This document shows, piece after piece, positions 9,651 through 18,503 of a stretch of 64,000 nt of DNA; position 1 is the first letter of the stretch, and each line of letters starts with the position of its first letter. Under the pieces are notes generated by a model. The model had not been told where the DNA came from and made no database searches. It worked only from the letters and a program-made list of their open reading frames with translations. A program made the position numbers and the translations under genes. The stretch covers positions 4,531,528 to 4,595,527 of the forward strand of contig NZ_CM001974.1 of assembly GCF_000406105.1 (NCBI RefSeq), read 5' to 3'. The DNA comes from Dickeya chrysanthemi NCPPB 402. GTDB taxonomy: Bacteria > Pseudomonadota > Gammaproteobacteria > Enterobacterales > Enterobacteriaceae.

Positions 9651-10835
9651 GTGGAACAGTTTGACGTCATCATCATCGGCGCGGGGGCGGCCGGTCTATT
9701 CTGCGCGGCACAGGCAGGCCAGAAAGGGCTGCGGGTGCTGCTGGTGGACAACGGCAAAAAACCGGGCCGCAAGATTTTGATGTCCGGCGGCGGGCGTTGC
9801 AACTTTACCAATCTGTACGCCGAGCCGGGTGCTTACCTGTCGCACAACCCGCACTTCTGCAAATCCGCCCTCGCCCGCTACACCCAGTGGGATTTCATCA
9901 GTCTGGTTAACCGCCACGGCATCGCGTATCACGAAAAAACCCTTGGTCAGTTGTTCTGCGACGATTCCGCGCAGCAGATTGTCGATATGCTGATGAAAGA
10001 GTGCGATGCCGGTAAGGTGACGTTGCGATTGCGCAGCGAGGTGCTGTCGGTGGAAAAAAACGCACAGTTTCAGGTGAAGCTTAACAACGGCGTGGTACAG
10101 GCGCAGGCGCTGGTCGTCGCCACCGGCGGGCTATCGATGCCGGGGCTGGGCGCCACGCCGTTCGGCTATCAACTGGCGGCGCAATTCGGCCTCAACGTGT
10201 TGCCCACCCGCGCCGCGCTGGTGCCGTTTACCCTGCATAAGCCGCTGCTGGCGCAATTACAGACGCTCTCCGGCGTGTCGGTGCCGGCGGTGGCGACGGC
10301 CGAAAACGGCACCACCTTCCGTGAAAATATTCTGTTTACTCACCGCGGCCTGTCCGGCCCGGCGATTCTGCAACTGTCCAGCTACTGGCAGCCGGGGGAA
10401 TTCGTCACCATCAACCTGTTACCCACGCTTGATCTGGCCGAAAACCTCAATGCCGAGCGTCAGGCGCACCCGAACCAGAGCCTGAAAAATACCCTGTCGC
10501 AATGGTTGCCGAAACGGCTGGTGGAATGCCTGCAAACATTGGGGCAATTGCCGGACGTCACGCTGAAACAGCTCAACAAGCCGCAGCAGGCCGAGGTAGC
10601 AGCCACGCTGCAACAATGGCGGGTTCAGCCTAACGGCACCGAGGGCTATCGCACGGCGGAAGTGACGCTCGGCGGCGTCGACACCCGCGAACTGTCGTCA
10701 AAAACGATGGAAGCCGGCAAAACACCGGGCCTGTATTTCATCGGCGAAGTGGTGGACGTCACCGGCTGGCTCGGCGGTTACAACTTCCAGTGGGCGTGGA
10801 GCTCCGCCTGGGCCTGCGCGCAGGCGCTGGAGTAA
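9651..10835 (+). CDS. yhiN: FAD-dependent oxidoreductase, YhiN/HI0933 family
   Basis: A 394-residue flavoprotein. The FAD-binding dinucleotide fold is at the N-terminus (FDVIIIGAGAAGLFCA, residues 4-19), followed by KILMSGGGRCNFTN, a family signature. ATGGLSMPGLGATPFGY lies mid-protein, and the C-terminal FAD motif includes LYFIGEVVDVTGWLGGYN. The family (also called BaiN-like) is widespread; its substrate in enterobacteria is not established. The start is GTG at 9651 with a GGGAG ribosome site. It is divergent from pitA as in E. coli. Confidence 0.92.
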   Translation: MEQFDVIIIGAGAAGLFCAAQAGQKGLRVLLVDNGKKPGRKILMSGGGRCNFTNLYAEPGAYLSHNPHFCKSALARYTQWDFISLVNRHGIAYHEKTLGQLFCDDSAQQIVDMLMKECDAGKVTLRLRSEVLSVEKNAQFQVKLNNGVVQAQALVVATGGLSMPGLGATPFGYQLAAQFGLNVLPTRAALVPFTLHKPLLAQLQTLSGVSVPAVATAENGTTFRENILFTHRGLSGPAILQLSSYWQPGEFVTINLLPTLDLAENLNAERQAHPNQSLKNTLSQWLPKRLVECLQTLGQLPDVTLKQLNKPQQAEVAATLQQWRVQPNGTEGYRTAEVTLGGVDTRELSSKTMEAGKTPGLYFIGEVVDVTGWLGGYNFQWAWSSAWACAQALE

Positions 10836-10892
10836 ACACCAGACAGCGCATTAAATCAGCGCCACTAAAATCACCACAACAACTCCCCCAAA

Positions 10893-10916
10893 CAACAAAG
10901 CCGCCCGAAGGCGGCC
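10893..10916 (-). terminator. Terminator of the first DUF1471 gene
   Basis: GCCGCC-CGAA-GGCGGC hairpin; on the minus strand it is followed by TTTGTTGTTT. The same sequence follows the second DUF1471 gene at 18007-18034. Confidence 0.8.
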
Positions 10917-10956
10917 ATTGCTCACATCGTAATTGCGGTGCGTGATAAATGTCTTA

Positions 10957-11223
10957 TCAGTTGTACAGCTCAGCTACGCCGCGCATCTGGTTGTCGCCGG
11001 AAGTGGCGGAAATGATGCGGAACGATTTGGCGCCGACGGCACCCGCTTTTTCAGACAGGCTGGCTTGCAGGCCATCCAGCGTAGCGGCAGTCGCGCTGAC
11101 GGTGCCGACGGACAGGCTGGCGGATTGCTGTACTTCAATCGCAGTGGACGTGGTCGCAGCAAAGGTGCCGAAAGAAACGGTAGCCAGGGCGATAACTGCA
11201 ACAATATTTTTGATAGCGTTCAT
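10957..11223 (-). CDS. DUF1471 (BhsA/McbA/YdgH-type) periplasmic protein, copy 1
   Basis: An 88-residue secreted protein: signal peptide MNAIKNIVAVIALATVSFG.. ending at AFA (about residue 22), then a DUF1471 domain (VGTVSATAATLDGLQASLSEKA..GAKSFRIISATSGDNQMRGVAELYN). Family members such as BhsA, McbA and YhcN affect stress resistance, biofilm and acid response. The ATG at 11223 is chosen because GAAGGAT lies 8 bp before it; the frame extends two codons farther to a TTG. A closely related gene with matching upstream and downstream DNA lies at 18075-18326. Confidence 0.88.
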   Translation of the reverse strand: MNAIKNIVAVIALATVSFGTFAATTSTAIEVQQSASLSVGTVSATAATLDGLQASLSEKAGAVGAKSFRIISATSGDNQMRGVAELYN

Positions 11224-11424
11224 GGTCAATATCCTTCACGTTGAATTCGGTTAATTTTCTTGTTGAAAGCCTTTTTGCTTTCGATGGAAGTGATAATAGA
11301 CCTGTTGCCTCGACGTTAAAACCGGGTTTATTTGCAGATATCATTCAAAATTTATGAATTAAAAAACACCCTTTTGTACTGTCTGCCACCTGCCAGTTTT
11401 TAGCGCAGATGGCAGAGTGGCCAG

Positions 11425-12288
11425 TTATTGCAATTCCACCCACAGCGGGTGGTGATCGGAGCCCTGATTCTCGGTATCCGCCCAGCAACGGCGCACCGTC
11501 AGCCCCAGTGAGGGCGTCAGCAGGCAGTGATCGATCCGGCCGCCGACCGCCGGATGGGTAGAACCGCTGCTCTCCGGCTGGCCTGCCGCGACCCAGGCAT
11601 CCATCAACCCACGGTGACGGACCAGCCGGCCGTGATGCGGCGACACCGGACCAATCAGACGGCTGTACTCTTCGCTCTCCGGCAGGCAGTTCAAATCCCC
11701 CATCAGGATCATCTCCTGCGGCATTAGCGGCATCTGCCCTTCAGTCCAGCCCGAGTTCGGGTCAGGATGGCCGCCGCACCAGGCACCGCCTTCATCCGGA
11801 GCGCGGGCAAAAATCCCCAGCATCGCGTCCACCTGCGGCAACCGGGTGCCAGCACACAGATGACTGAGATGGGTGTTATAAACGCGGATCGCCCCGCCAT
11901 CAGTGTCGACAACCGTTTCCAGCACACCTTGTTGAATCGAGTGCTGGGTCAGGGTGCCGAATTTCGGCAGCGGGAAGTTACGGCTGGAGAAAATCGGCCG
12001 ACGGGACAACGTCAGAGTACCAAACTGGCGACGACGGTTGACGACCCGGCCATCCGCCGACACGGTGCTGGCGTCCATGTCCAGATTGGCGCCGTACACC
12101 CAGTGATACTCGCCCAGCAGCGCCGCCAGTTCCGCCGGTTGATCGGTCATGCCGGAGCGTTGCCAGAAGCGTTCGACCTCTTGCATACAGATGATATCCG
12201 CGCCGCGCACTTCATCGGCGATGCGAGCCAGATTGTAGCGGCCGTCGCGGCCAAGACCGTATTGAATGTTGTAGCTGACAATGAGCAT
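11425..12288 (-). CDS. Endonuclease/exonuclease/phosphatase (EEP) family hydrolase
   Basis: A 287-residue metal-dependent phosphoesterase of the DNase I-like fold. Motifs in order: IVSYNIQYGLG (Asn of motif I), MQEVE (metal-binding Glu), YNTHLSHL, MGDLNCLPES (Asp/Asn pair), GRIDHCL and the C-terminal GSDHHPLWVEL catalytic His. No signal peptide is seen, so it is cytoplasmic. It is the last gene of an ABC importer operon, 25 bp after the ATPase gene. That is the place held by the phosphodiesterase UgpQ in E. coli ugpBAECQ, so it probably hydrolyses an imported phosphodiester; this is inference. Start chosen at MLIVSYN; the longer frame to 12450 overlaps the ATPase. Confidence 0.85.
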   Translation of the reverse strand: MLIVSYNIQYGLGRDGRYNLARIADEVRGADIICMQEVERFWQRSGMTDQPAELAALLGEYHWVYGANLDMDASTVSADGRVVNRRRQFGTLTLSRRPIFSSRNFPLPKFGTLTQHSIQQGVLETVVDTDGGAIRVYNTHLSHLCAGTRLPQVDAMLGIFARAPDEGGAWCGGHPDPNSGWTEGQMPLMPQEMILMGDLNCLPESEEYSRLIGPVSPHHGRLVRHRGLMDAWVAAGQPESSGSTHPAVGGRIDHCLLTPSLGLTVRRCWADTENQGSDHHPLWVELQ

Positions 12289-12313
12289 AAGGCAACCTGT
12301 TGGTAAGTGGACG

Positions 12314-13420
12314 TTAACCTGCCGTCCGGCAGGCGGAAAACACATTGGCGGGCAGCACAACGCCGACATCTGGCAGGCGGTTGCCGTCGGCGTCAAACAG
12401 CAGCAGAGCATCCTCCGACAGCGACACCCCGACGAGCATCCCCGCGTCATACTGCGCTATCGAGCCGGCTATCAGCGCCGGCAATGAGCCGAGCGGCGTA
12501 TGCAGGCGGTAGAGGATTTCCCGCCCCATCGGCTCGATGTGTTCAATGCGCCCCGCCAACAACCCGGAGTCCGGCGGCGTCAGAATGACGTCTTCCGGGC
12601 GGATACCGAGCGTGAGCCTACCCTGATAAGCCGATGACAATCCCCAGCGTATCTCGCCCACCGTCAACTGACGGCCGTTGGCCTGCCCCGGCAGCAGGCA
12701 GATCGGCGGCGAGCCGATAAAGCCGGCGACAAAGGTATTGGCGGGCTGACGATAAAGCTGTTGCGGGGTGCCGACCTGCTCCACCCGCCCCTGATTCATA
12801 CAGATAATGCGGCTGGCCAGCGTCATCGCCTCCAGTTGGTCATGGGTGACCATCAAGGTGGTGGCACGCGAGCGAGCGTGAATCGCTTTTAACTCGGTGC
12901 GCATCGTCATGCGCAAGGTGGCATCAAGGTTGGATAACGGCTCGTCCAGCAACAACAGCGACGGCCGCTTCACCAGCGCGCGCGCCAGCGCCACCCGCTG
13001 TTGCTGGCCGCCGGACAGCGCCGACGGCTTGCGATCCAGCAGTTCCGATACCTGCACCAGCGCCGCCGCTTCCCGCACCTGCCGGTCGCGCCCGGCGCGT
13101 TCGCCGGGTTTAAAACGCAGCGGAAAGGCAATGTTGTCGTACACATTCAGATGCGGGTACAGCGCGTAAGACTGGAACACCACCCCGACATTGCGATCGC
13201 GCGCGTCCACGCCGTTCACCCGATGGCCGTCGAACAGAATCTGCCCTTGTGTCGGTGCGTACAGCCCGGCCAGCAGAAACAGCGTGGTGGACTTACCGCA
13301 GCCGGACGGCCCGAGGATCGCCACAAACTCGCCGTCTTCCAGCGTCAGATTAACCGGGTGTAGCACCGGCGTATCGCCCCAGGCTTTGGTTACGCCATCA
13401 AGCACAATCTCTGCCATCAT
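12314..13420 (-). CDS. ABC importer ATPase, UgpC/MalK type
   Basis: A 368-residue ATP-binding subunit of a carbohydrate-type (CUT1) importer. Walker [10 protein letters not shown] is near residue 40, the Q-loop reads [10 protein letters not shown], the signature is [15 protein letters not shown], Walker B is [13 protein letters not shown] and the H-loop is MVTHD. A C-terminal TOBE-like domain follows (LGIRPEDV). It abuts the upstream permease gene: its ATG directly follows that TGA. A second ATG one codon later could be the real start. It may also energise the ATPase-less importer encoded at 21-26 kb. Confidence 0.92.
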   Translation of the reverse strand: MMAEIVLDGVTKAWGDTPVLHPVNLTLEDGEFVAILGPSGCGKSTTLFLLAGLYAPTQGQILFDGHRVNGVDARDRNVGVVFQSYALYPHLNVYDNIAFPLRFKPGERAGRDRQVREAAALVQVSELLDRKPSALSGGQQQRVALARALVKRPSLLLLDEPLSNLDATLRMTMRTELKAIHARSRATTLMVTHDQLEAMTLASRIICMNQGRVEQVGTPQQLYRQPANTFVAGFIGSPPICLLPGQANGRQLTVGEIRWGLSSAYQGRLTLGIRPEDVILTPPDSGLLAGRIEHIEPMGREILYRLHTPLGSLPALIAGSIAQYDAGMLVGVSLSEDALLLFDADGNRLPDVGVVLPANVFSACRTAG

Positions 13421-14467
13421 TCAGCCTTTAATTCCGCCGACGCTCATCTGCGTCAGGTATTGTTGGGTTAACAGGTACAGCGCCAGTACCGGCAGGATAT
13501 AGATGACGCCAACGGCGGCAATCAGCCCGGAATCTGCGCCCATGCTGTCTTGCGACGCCCAGAACAGGTACAGGCTCATGGTCATCCGGTTGCTGTCGAT
13601 CAGCAGGGTGCGTACAAAAATGTACTCCTCCCAGCCGCGCAAAAAGGCGAAGGTGGCGATGGCGATGATGCCGCCGGTCACCTGCGGCAGCACCACCAGT
13701 CGGAAGGCCTGAAAACGGCTGGCGCCGTCGGTAATGGCGCTCATTTCGATATCCCACGACACGCCGTCGAAAAAATTCTTCATCACGAAAATGGCGAACG
13801 GCAGCTCAAGGGCGCACATCACCAGCATCACGCCCCACAGGCTGTTGAGCAGCCCCATCCAGTAGAGCTGAATAAAAATCGCCACCGTCAGCGCCATCAC
13901 CGGAAAGGCGTGCAGCAATAACAAGGCTTTCAGCACCCCTTCGCGCCGTCGAAAACCAAGCCGGGATAACGCATAGGCGGCGGGCACCGCCAGCAGCGTC
14001 ACCAGTAAGGTGTGGCCGCTAGCAAACAGCAGTGAATTGCCCAACGCGGTCCAGACAGACGGCAGCGTGCCGCTCTGTACGCCGGTGGCCTGTACATCCG
14101 GGTTCCACAGAAAGCGGTAGTTGTGCAATGTGAGTTGCGGAGCAACCCACAGGCCGCACACCAGCAGCGCCGCCAGCCCAACCAGCCAGCGCAAGCGGCG
14201 GGCATGCTGTTCGGTACGCGCCCGCCAGGCGACGGCAAGCAGCAAGCCGTACGCCAGCGCGGCGATCGTCAGTAACCGCCACAGCACCTGATACTCGCTG
14301 CCACCATCCCGCTGGGTAAACGAGATAGCCAGCAGCCACAGATACGGCGTCACGATCGGTATCGAGACCAGCGTCAGAAACAGCACCACGCTCGCCAGAA
14401 ACCCCACCCGGTTCCAGCGCGAGCGCGCCGCCTGACGCGCCCAGTCGACCGCGTTCATCGTCGTCAT
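13421..14467 (-). CDS. ABC importer permease, UgpE/MalG type
   Basis: A 348-residue inner-membrane permease with about eight hydrophobic segments. The cytoplasmic EAA-type loop that docks to the ATPase reads SAITDGASRFQAFRLVVLPQ. It is longer than usual for MalG-like proteins (about 280), owing to an extra pair of hydrophobic segments between residues 60 and 120. The start MTTMNAVDW is chosen because its ATG overlaps the TGA of the preceding permease (ATGA), which suggests translational coupling. Confidence 0.9.
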   Translation of the reverse strand: MTTMNAVDWARQAARSRWNRVGFLASVVLFLTLVSIPIVTPYLWLLAISFTQRDGGSEYQVLWRLLTIAALAYGLLLAVAWRARTEQHARRLRWLVGLAALLVCGLWVAPQLTLHNYRFLWNPDVQATGVQSGTLPSVWTALGNSLLFASGHTLLVTLLAVPAAYALSRLGFRRREGVLKALLLLHAFPVMALTVAIFIQLYWMGLLNSLWGVMLVMCALELPFAIFVMKNFFDGVSWDIEMSAITDGASRFQAFRLVVLPQVTGGIIAIATFAFLRGWEEYIFVRTLLIDSNRMTMSLYLFWASQDSMGADSGLIAAVGVIYILPVLALYLLTQQYLTQMSVGGIKG

Positions 14468-15381
14468 CGCATCACCTCGATACGCGGCGGGGTAAACTGC
14501 GCGCGCATATTCATCATTCGCCACTGCAACAGCGTCAGCAGCACCCCGAACACCATCAGCCCCAGCGCCAGCATGGCACCATAGCCATAAGCGCCGGACT
14601 CAAACGCCCGCCGGTAAATGTAGAGCGCATAGGTGGTGGTGTCGTATACCGGGCCGCCGCCGGTAATCAGCAGGATGTATTCGTAAGTCACCATCAACGA
14701 CAGCGCCTGATACAGCGCAATAAAGCACACCGGGCTTTTTAACGCTGGCAGAACCACATGCCGAATCACCGACCACTCGCCAGCACCATCAACACGTGCG
14801 GCATGCCACAGATGGGCCGGAATCGCTCGAATAGTGGAGGCGAGGATCACCATGGCAAACGAGGCCCCCACCAGACCGTTAGCCACCACAATCAGCATCA
14901 TCGGATGGTCGTTACGCAGGTTAAGCGGCGGCAACCCGAACAAGCCGACCGCCACCTGATTGATCAGGCTGTGGGGCGACGGGTCCGCCGCCCAGATCCA
15001 CAACAGCGCGTACAACACCGACGGCGAAATACGCGGCAAAAACCAGATGCCGCGAAACAGCGCCCCCAGCGCCGGCGGCACCGCGGTGGTGGCAACAGCC
15101 AGCACAATCCCCAGCCCCAGATTGAACAACAGCAGCGTGCTGACCACATACACCAGCGTGGTCAGCAAGATAGCGGGCAGGCGCTTGTCCGAAACCAGCA
15201 ACCGCATCAGGTTGTCGGTGCCAAAGGCGCTTATCTGCACATTGCTGCCCATGTCGCTGAAGGCAATCACCAGATTGAGCAGCATCGGCGCGACAAAAAA
15301 CACCGCCAGCACCGAAATAGCCGGGGCCAGCCAGCGCGCCGGATGCACACCGGCCGGGCGGTTCGACAACGTCACAGACAT
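14464..15381 (-). CDS. ABC importer permease, UgpA/MalF type
   Basis: A 305-residue inner-membrane permease with six or so hydrophobic segments and the docking loop HAARVDGAGEWSVIRHVVLP. It is second in the operon, after the solute-binding protein (about 50 bp gap), and overlaps the next permease by 4 bp. Together with the binding protein and ATPase it forms a complete CUT1-type importer. Confidence 0.9.
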   Translation of the reverse strand: MSVTLSNRPAGVHPARWLAPAISVLAVFFVAPMLLNLVIAFSDMGSNVQISAFGTDNLMRLLVSDKRLPAILLTTLVYVVSTLLLFNLGLGIVLAVATTAVPPALGALFRGIWFLPRISPSVLYALLWIWAADPSPHSLINQVAVGLFGLPPLNLRNDHPMMLIVVANGLVGASFAMVILASTIRAIPAHLWHAARVDGAGEWSVIRHVVLPALKSPVCFIALYQALSLMVTYEYILLITGGGPVYDTTTYALYIYRRAFESGAYGYGAMLALGLMVFGVLLTLLQWRMMNMRAQFTPPRIEVMR

Positions 15382-15432
15382 ACGCCACCTCGTTCATCAA
15401 CGCGGATAACACTCTCGCCACGATGCCTGCCA

Positions 15433-16812
15433 TCAATGCAGGCTATCGACGATTTCCACATCCTTGCCCAGTTGGGTTTCCAGCTCGTCGGCGATAAAGT
15501 CCACCGCCTGCGCCGGCGTCATGCGTTTGGTTTCCACCGCCTGCAAGCCTTTGAACAGCACCCGGTTATAGTCGCCAAAACGGGTGTGATTCGGCACAAA
15601 GGTAATGTTTTTCATCATGTTGCCGGCTGCGCTCAACGCCCAGTTGTCGGTGTATTGCGGCATGGCGGTCTGGGCATGGCTGATGGCGGTATGATAGGAA
15701 CTGACGGCGTGGCGATTGTTGTAGTACGGCAGGCTGGCGATAGCCACCAACTGCGCCGCCAGATCCTTGTACTGACTCTTGTTGCTGACCACGTAGGCGA
15801 TGGGGTGCGACAGGTTGGCGGGTTTACCGCCTTTCACTAACGCCGGGGCGGCTATCCAGCCAATCTTGTGGGTGTAACCCGCTTTATCGGCGGGCCACGC
15901 CGGGCCAAAATTATCGTTCACCTGCCAGGCCATCGCCCAGATACCCTGATGGAACAGGAAGGCTTGCTCCTGCTTGAACGCAGTCTGGATGGTGTCCCAG
16001 CTCATGGCGGTGTTATCGGTCGGCGTCACGCCGGCCGCCACATTACGGGCGTACCAGCTCAGCGCCGTTTCAACCTCTTTCTTCGCAAACAGTAGTTTAC
16101 CGGTTTTCTCATCCATGAATTTCGCGCCGCTGGCGGCAAACACCATCAGATAATCGATGCCGACATTCGGGCGATGCAACATGCCGATCGGCGCAGCATG
16201 GCGGTCTACCACCTCCTTCGCCAGCGCCGTCAGGTCATCCATGGTGAATTCGCCGCTGTCCACGCGAACAGGCAGGCTATCGATAAACGTCTCGTCCTTG
16301 CCAATCTTGCGCAGCATGTCTTTGTTATAGAAAAACATGCGGATTTCGGCGTCCTGCGGTATGCCATACACCTTGCCTTGATATTTCATCGCCTCCCACA
16401 ACACCGGCAAAATATCGGCGTACACCCACGGATTCGCTTTGATCTGCTCCTCCATCGGCATGGCGTAACCGTTGCGGGCAAATTCGCCGATCCACTCGTG
16501 CGGCAGCAGCACAATATCCGGCCCCTGATTAACGCCGAAGGCTTTCAGCGTATCCAACGCCAGATCGTCCCAGCCCTGCACCGCGCTGGCATGGGTATCG
16601 ATAACGATTTTGCGATCCACCCCCGCGGCGGCGAATTGCTGGTTCAGCACCCCGGCCGCCTCCTCGATATTGACGGTGCGCATCGGCGCATTTCTGTCAT
16701 TCAGGGTCCAGAGCTTGAGTTTGATGACATCCGCCACCGCGCTGTGGGCTATCAGCCCGCACGCCAATAACGCCGCCAGAGATAACGAAACACGTTTACG
16801 CACGAGCACCAT
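15433..16812 (-). CDS. Periplasmic solute-binding protein of CUT1 ABC importer
   Basis: A 459-residue family 1 extracellular solute-binding protein. The signal peptide (RKRVSLSLAALLACGLIAHSAVA) is followed by IKLKLWTLNDRNAPM. Typical regions follow: VNQGPDIVLLPHEWIGEFARNG, YGIPQDAEIRMFFYNKD and FHQGIWAMAWQV. No lipobox Cys is seen at the cleavage site, so it is soluble. First gene of the operon; a ROK regulator is divergent 91 bp away. The ligand is not recognisable; the operon's phosphohydrolase hints at an organic phosphate, the ROK regulator at a sugar. An in-frame GTG at 16803 is an alternative start better placed behind AGGA. Confidence 0.88.
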   Translation of the reverse strand: MVLVRKRVSLSLAALLACGLIAHSAVADVIKLKLWTLNDRNAPMRTVNIEEAAGVLNQQFAAAGVDRKIVIDTHASAVQGWDDLALDTLKAFGVNQGPDIVLLPHEWIGEFARNGYAMPMEEQIKANPWVYADILPVLWEAMKYQGKVYGIPQDAEIRMFFYNKDMLRKIGKDETFIDSLPVRVDSGEFTMDDLTALAKEVVDRHAAPIGMLHRPNVGIDYLMVFAASGAKFMDEKTGKLLFAKKEVETALSWYARNVAAGVTPTDNTAMSWDTIQTAFKQEQAFLFHQGIWAMAWQVNDNFGPAWPADKAGYTHKIGWIAAPALVKGGKPANLSHPIAYVVSNKSQYKDLAAQLVAIASLPYYNNRHAVSSYHTAISHAQTAMPQYTDNWALSAAGNMMKNITFVPNHTRFGDYNRVLFKGLQAVETKRMTPAQAVDFIADELETQLGKDVEIVDSLH

Positions 16813-16834
16813 CCTGTTATTGAGGTTGACGAAT

Positions 16835-16853
16835 TAATTAAGTAACTTAATTA
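16835..16853. promoter_or_regulatory. Perfect palindrome, candidate ROK operator
   Basis: TAATTAAGT-A-ACTTAATTA lies between the divergent solute-binding protein and ROK genes. The AT-rich, 19-bp form resembles NagC/Mlc-type operators. A TTGACG at 16826-16831 directly to its left could be a -35 element of the ROK gene. Prediction only. Confidence 0.6.
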
Positions 16854-16903
16854 TATTGCAGACGTGTGAAGGAAACCGGACAACACCGGGATAACGGATA
16901 CCC

Positions 16904-18007
16904 ATGGAAAAGCGAGAACTCACCGCCACCCACCGCAAGCTGCTGGGGCTGCTGCGCCGTTCAGGCAGCCTGTCGCGCAGCGCGCTGGCCGCCGCCAGCG
17001 GCCTGACGACCGCCGCCGTCAGCATGATGACGCGGGACATGCTCAACCTCGGCCTGCTGGAAGAGAGCGACCGGGCGCAGGGGCGGCGCGGCCCGCCGCA
17101 CATCAACCTGCGCCCGGCGGCGCACGCGGGTTATGTGCTGGGGGTGTACGCGGAATACGACCTGATTTGCCTGATTCTGATGGACTACGCCGGGCAATGT
17201 GTGGCGCAAACCACCCTGCGCGGCGATTTCCGGGTGGTGGATTCAGTAGCGGACACGCTGGCCGATGCTATCCGCACCCTGCTTGAGGCTCAGCCGCAGG
17301 CGCACGAGCGGCTACTGGCCGTCAGCCTGGCGCTGCCCGCCCGGTTTGACGGCGGCGCCATGCCGGTGTGGATCGCCCCCGGTCTGGCGGCCTGGCGCGG
17401 AGTGGATATTGCCCGGCAGTTGAGCGACCGGCTGGGCTGCCCGGTGCTGGTGGAAAACGACGCCAATTGCGCCGCCATCGGCGAATTGTATTTTGGCTCC
17501 GCCGCCCCGGACGACAGCTTTTTCTACCTGTATATCGGCAAAGGCATTGGCGGCGCACTGATCCTGAATGGCGAACTTCACCGTGGCAAGCAAGGCAACG
17601 CGGGTGAAATTGGCGCACTGCGCACCCGCGCGCAATCACGCCCATCGTTTGACGATTTGCGCAGCTGCCTGCTGGCGGCGGGCGAGTCGCTGCCCTCCGC
17701 GGCCGCCGACGCAAGCTGGCAGGCATTGGCGGCCTCGCCCGCCGGAAAGCGCTGGACCCAACGCGCGGCGGGTGAACTGTATCGGTTGGTTTATACCGTC
17801 ACCGCGCTGCTCGACCCGCCCAGTCTCTACCTCGGCGGCACGCTGCCTGCGCCCTTCATGGCCGAATTACAGGCCGCCGTTATGGCTCAATCGCCCGCGC
17901 CGGACGACGACGCGCCGCTCACACTACCGCCGGTACGCCTCTCAACGTTACCGACACAAAACAGCGCCGCTTTCGGCGCTGCCGCGCTGGCGCTTACCCA
18001 GTGCTGA
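16904..18007 (+). CDS. ROK-family transcriptional regulator
   Basis: A 367-residue protein with an N-terminal winged helix-turn-helix (residues 8-55, LLRRSGSLSRSALAAASGLTTAAVSMM) and a C-terminal ROK sugar-kinase-like domain (VENDANCAAIGELYFG, YIGKGIGGALILNGELHRG, GNAGEIGAL). The CxCGxxGC zinc motif that usually follows GEIGH in ROK proteins is absent; the segment reads GALRTRAQSRPSFDDLRSC. It is divergent from the ABC operon and likely controls it through the palindrome at 16835-16853. Like NagC and XylR-type members it probably responds to a sugar or sugar phosphate; the effector is unknown. Confidence 0.9.
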   Translation: MEKRELTATHRKLLGLLRRSGSLSRSALAAASGLTTAAVSMMTRDMLNLGLLEESDRAQGRRGPPHINLRPAAHAGYVLGVYAEYDLICLILMDYAGQCVAQTTLRGDFRVVDSVADTLADAIRTLLEAQPQAHERLLAVSLALPARFDGGAMPVWIAPGLAAWRGVDIARQLSDRLGCPVLVENDANCAAIGELYFGSAAPDDSFFYLYIGKGIGGALILNGELHRGKQGNAGEIGALRTRAQSRPSFDDLRSCLLAAGESLPSAAADASWQALAASPAGKRWTQRAAGELYRLVYTVTALLDPPSLYLGGTLPAPFMAELQAAVMAQSPAPDDDAPLTLPPVRLSTLPTQNSAAFGAAALALTQC

Positions 18008-18034
18008 AAACAACAAAGCCGCCCGAAGGCGGCC
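18007..18034 (-). terminator. Terminator of the second DUF1471 gene
   Basis: GCCGCC-CGAA-GGCGGC with TTTGTTGTTTT after it on the minus strand. It directly follows the ROK stop and may also end that transcript. Same sequence as at 10893-10916. Confidence 0.8.
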
Positions 18035-18074
18035 ATTGCTGCATGTGATATCGATGTGATTAATATCGATTTGA

Positions 18075-18326
18075 TTAGTTGTACAGTTCCGCCACGCCGC
18101 GCAGTTGGTTGTCGTTGCCGGTGGTAGAGATAATGCGGAACGATTTGGCGCCGGCAGCACTCGCTTTTTCAGACAGGCTGGCCTGCAAACCGTCCAGCGT
18201 ATTGGCGGTAGCGCTGATGCTGCCGATGGACTGGCTGGCAGAGTGCTGTACTTCCGTCGCAGCGAAAGAACCAAAAGAAACGGTAGCCAGGGCGATAACT
18301 GCAACAACATTTTTGATAGCGTTCAT
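18075..18326 (-). CDS. DUF1471 (BhsA/McbA/YdgH-type) periplasmic protein, copy 2
   Basis: An 83-residue paralogue of the protein at 10957-11223: MNAIKNVVAVIALATVSFG signal peptide, then GSISATANTLDGLQASLSEKA and the same LRGVAELYN end. It lacks about five residues just after the signal peptide. Ribosome site and start context equal those of copy 1. The role is probably in envelope stress, as for the family. Confidence 0.88.
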   Translation of the reverse strand: MNAIKNVVAVIALATVSFGSFAATEVQHSASQSIGSISATANTLDGLQASLSEKASAAGAKSFRIISTTGNDNQLRGVAELYN

Positions 18327-18503
18327 GGTCAATATCCTTCACGTTGAATGGGGTAATTATTCTTTTCAGGAGGCGCTTTCGCCTTCGATGGAAGTGATAA
18401 TAGACCTGTTGCCTCGACGTTAAAATCGGGTTTATTTGCAGATATCATTCAAAATATATGAATGATATTTATCCGTTTATGCCGGCCTTTTTCCAGATCG
18501 GAT

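Larger units (their letters stand above)
10893..11357 (-). repeat. Duplicated segment, copy 1 (DUF1471 gene with flanks)
   Basis: The terminator, the DUF1471 gene and about 130 bp upstream recur at 18007-18465 in the same orientation. Shared upstream tracts include CGATGGAAGTGATAATAGAC and TTTATTTGCAGATATCATTC. The copies differ by substitutions and small indels in the signal-proximal codons. Confidence 0.88.
18007..18465 (-). repeat. Duplicated segment, copy 2 (DUF1471 gene with flanks)
   Basis: Direct repeat of 10893-11357, sharing terminator, coding region and upstream DNA, about 7.1 kb apart in the same orientation. The two copies bracket the EEP hydrolase, the ABC importer and the ROK regulator. 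Confidence 0.88.

Noticed and set aside
14758..15840. 360-codon plus-strand frame across two ABC genes
   Set aside because: Gln/His/Arg-rich shadow of the permease and binding-protein genes.
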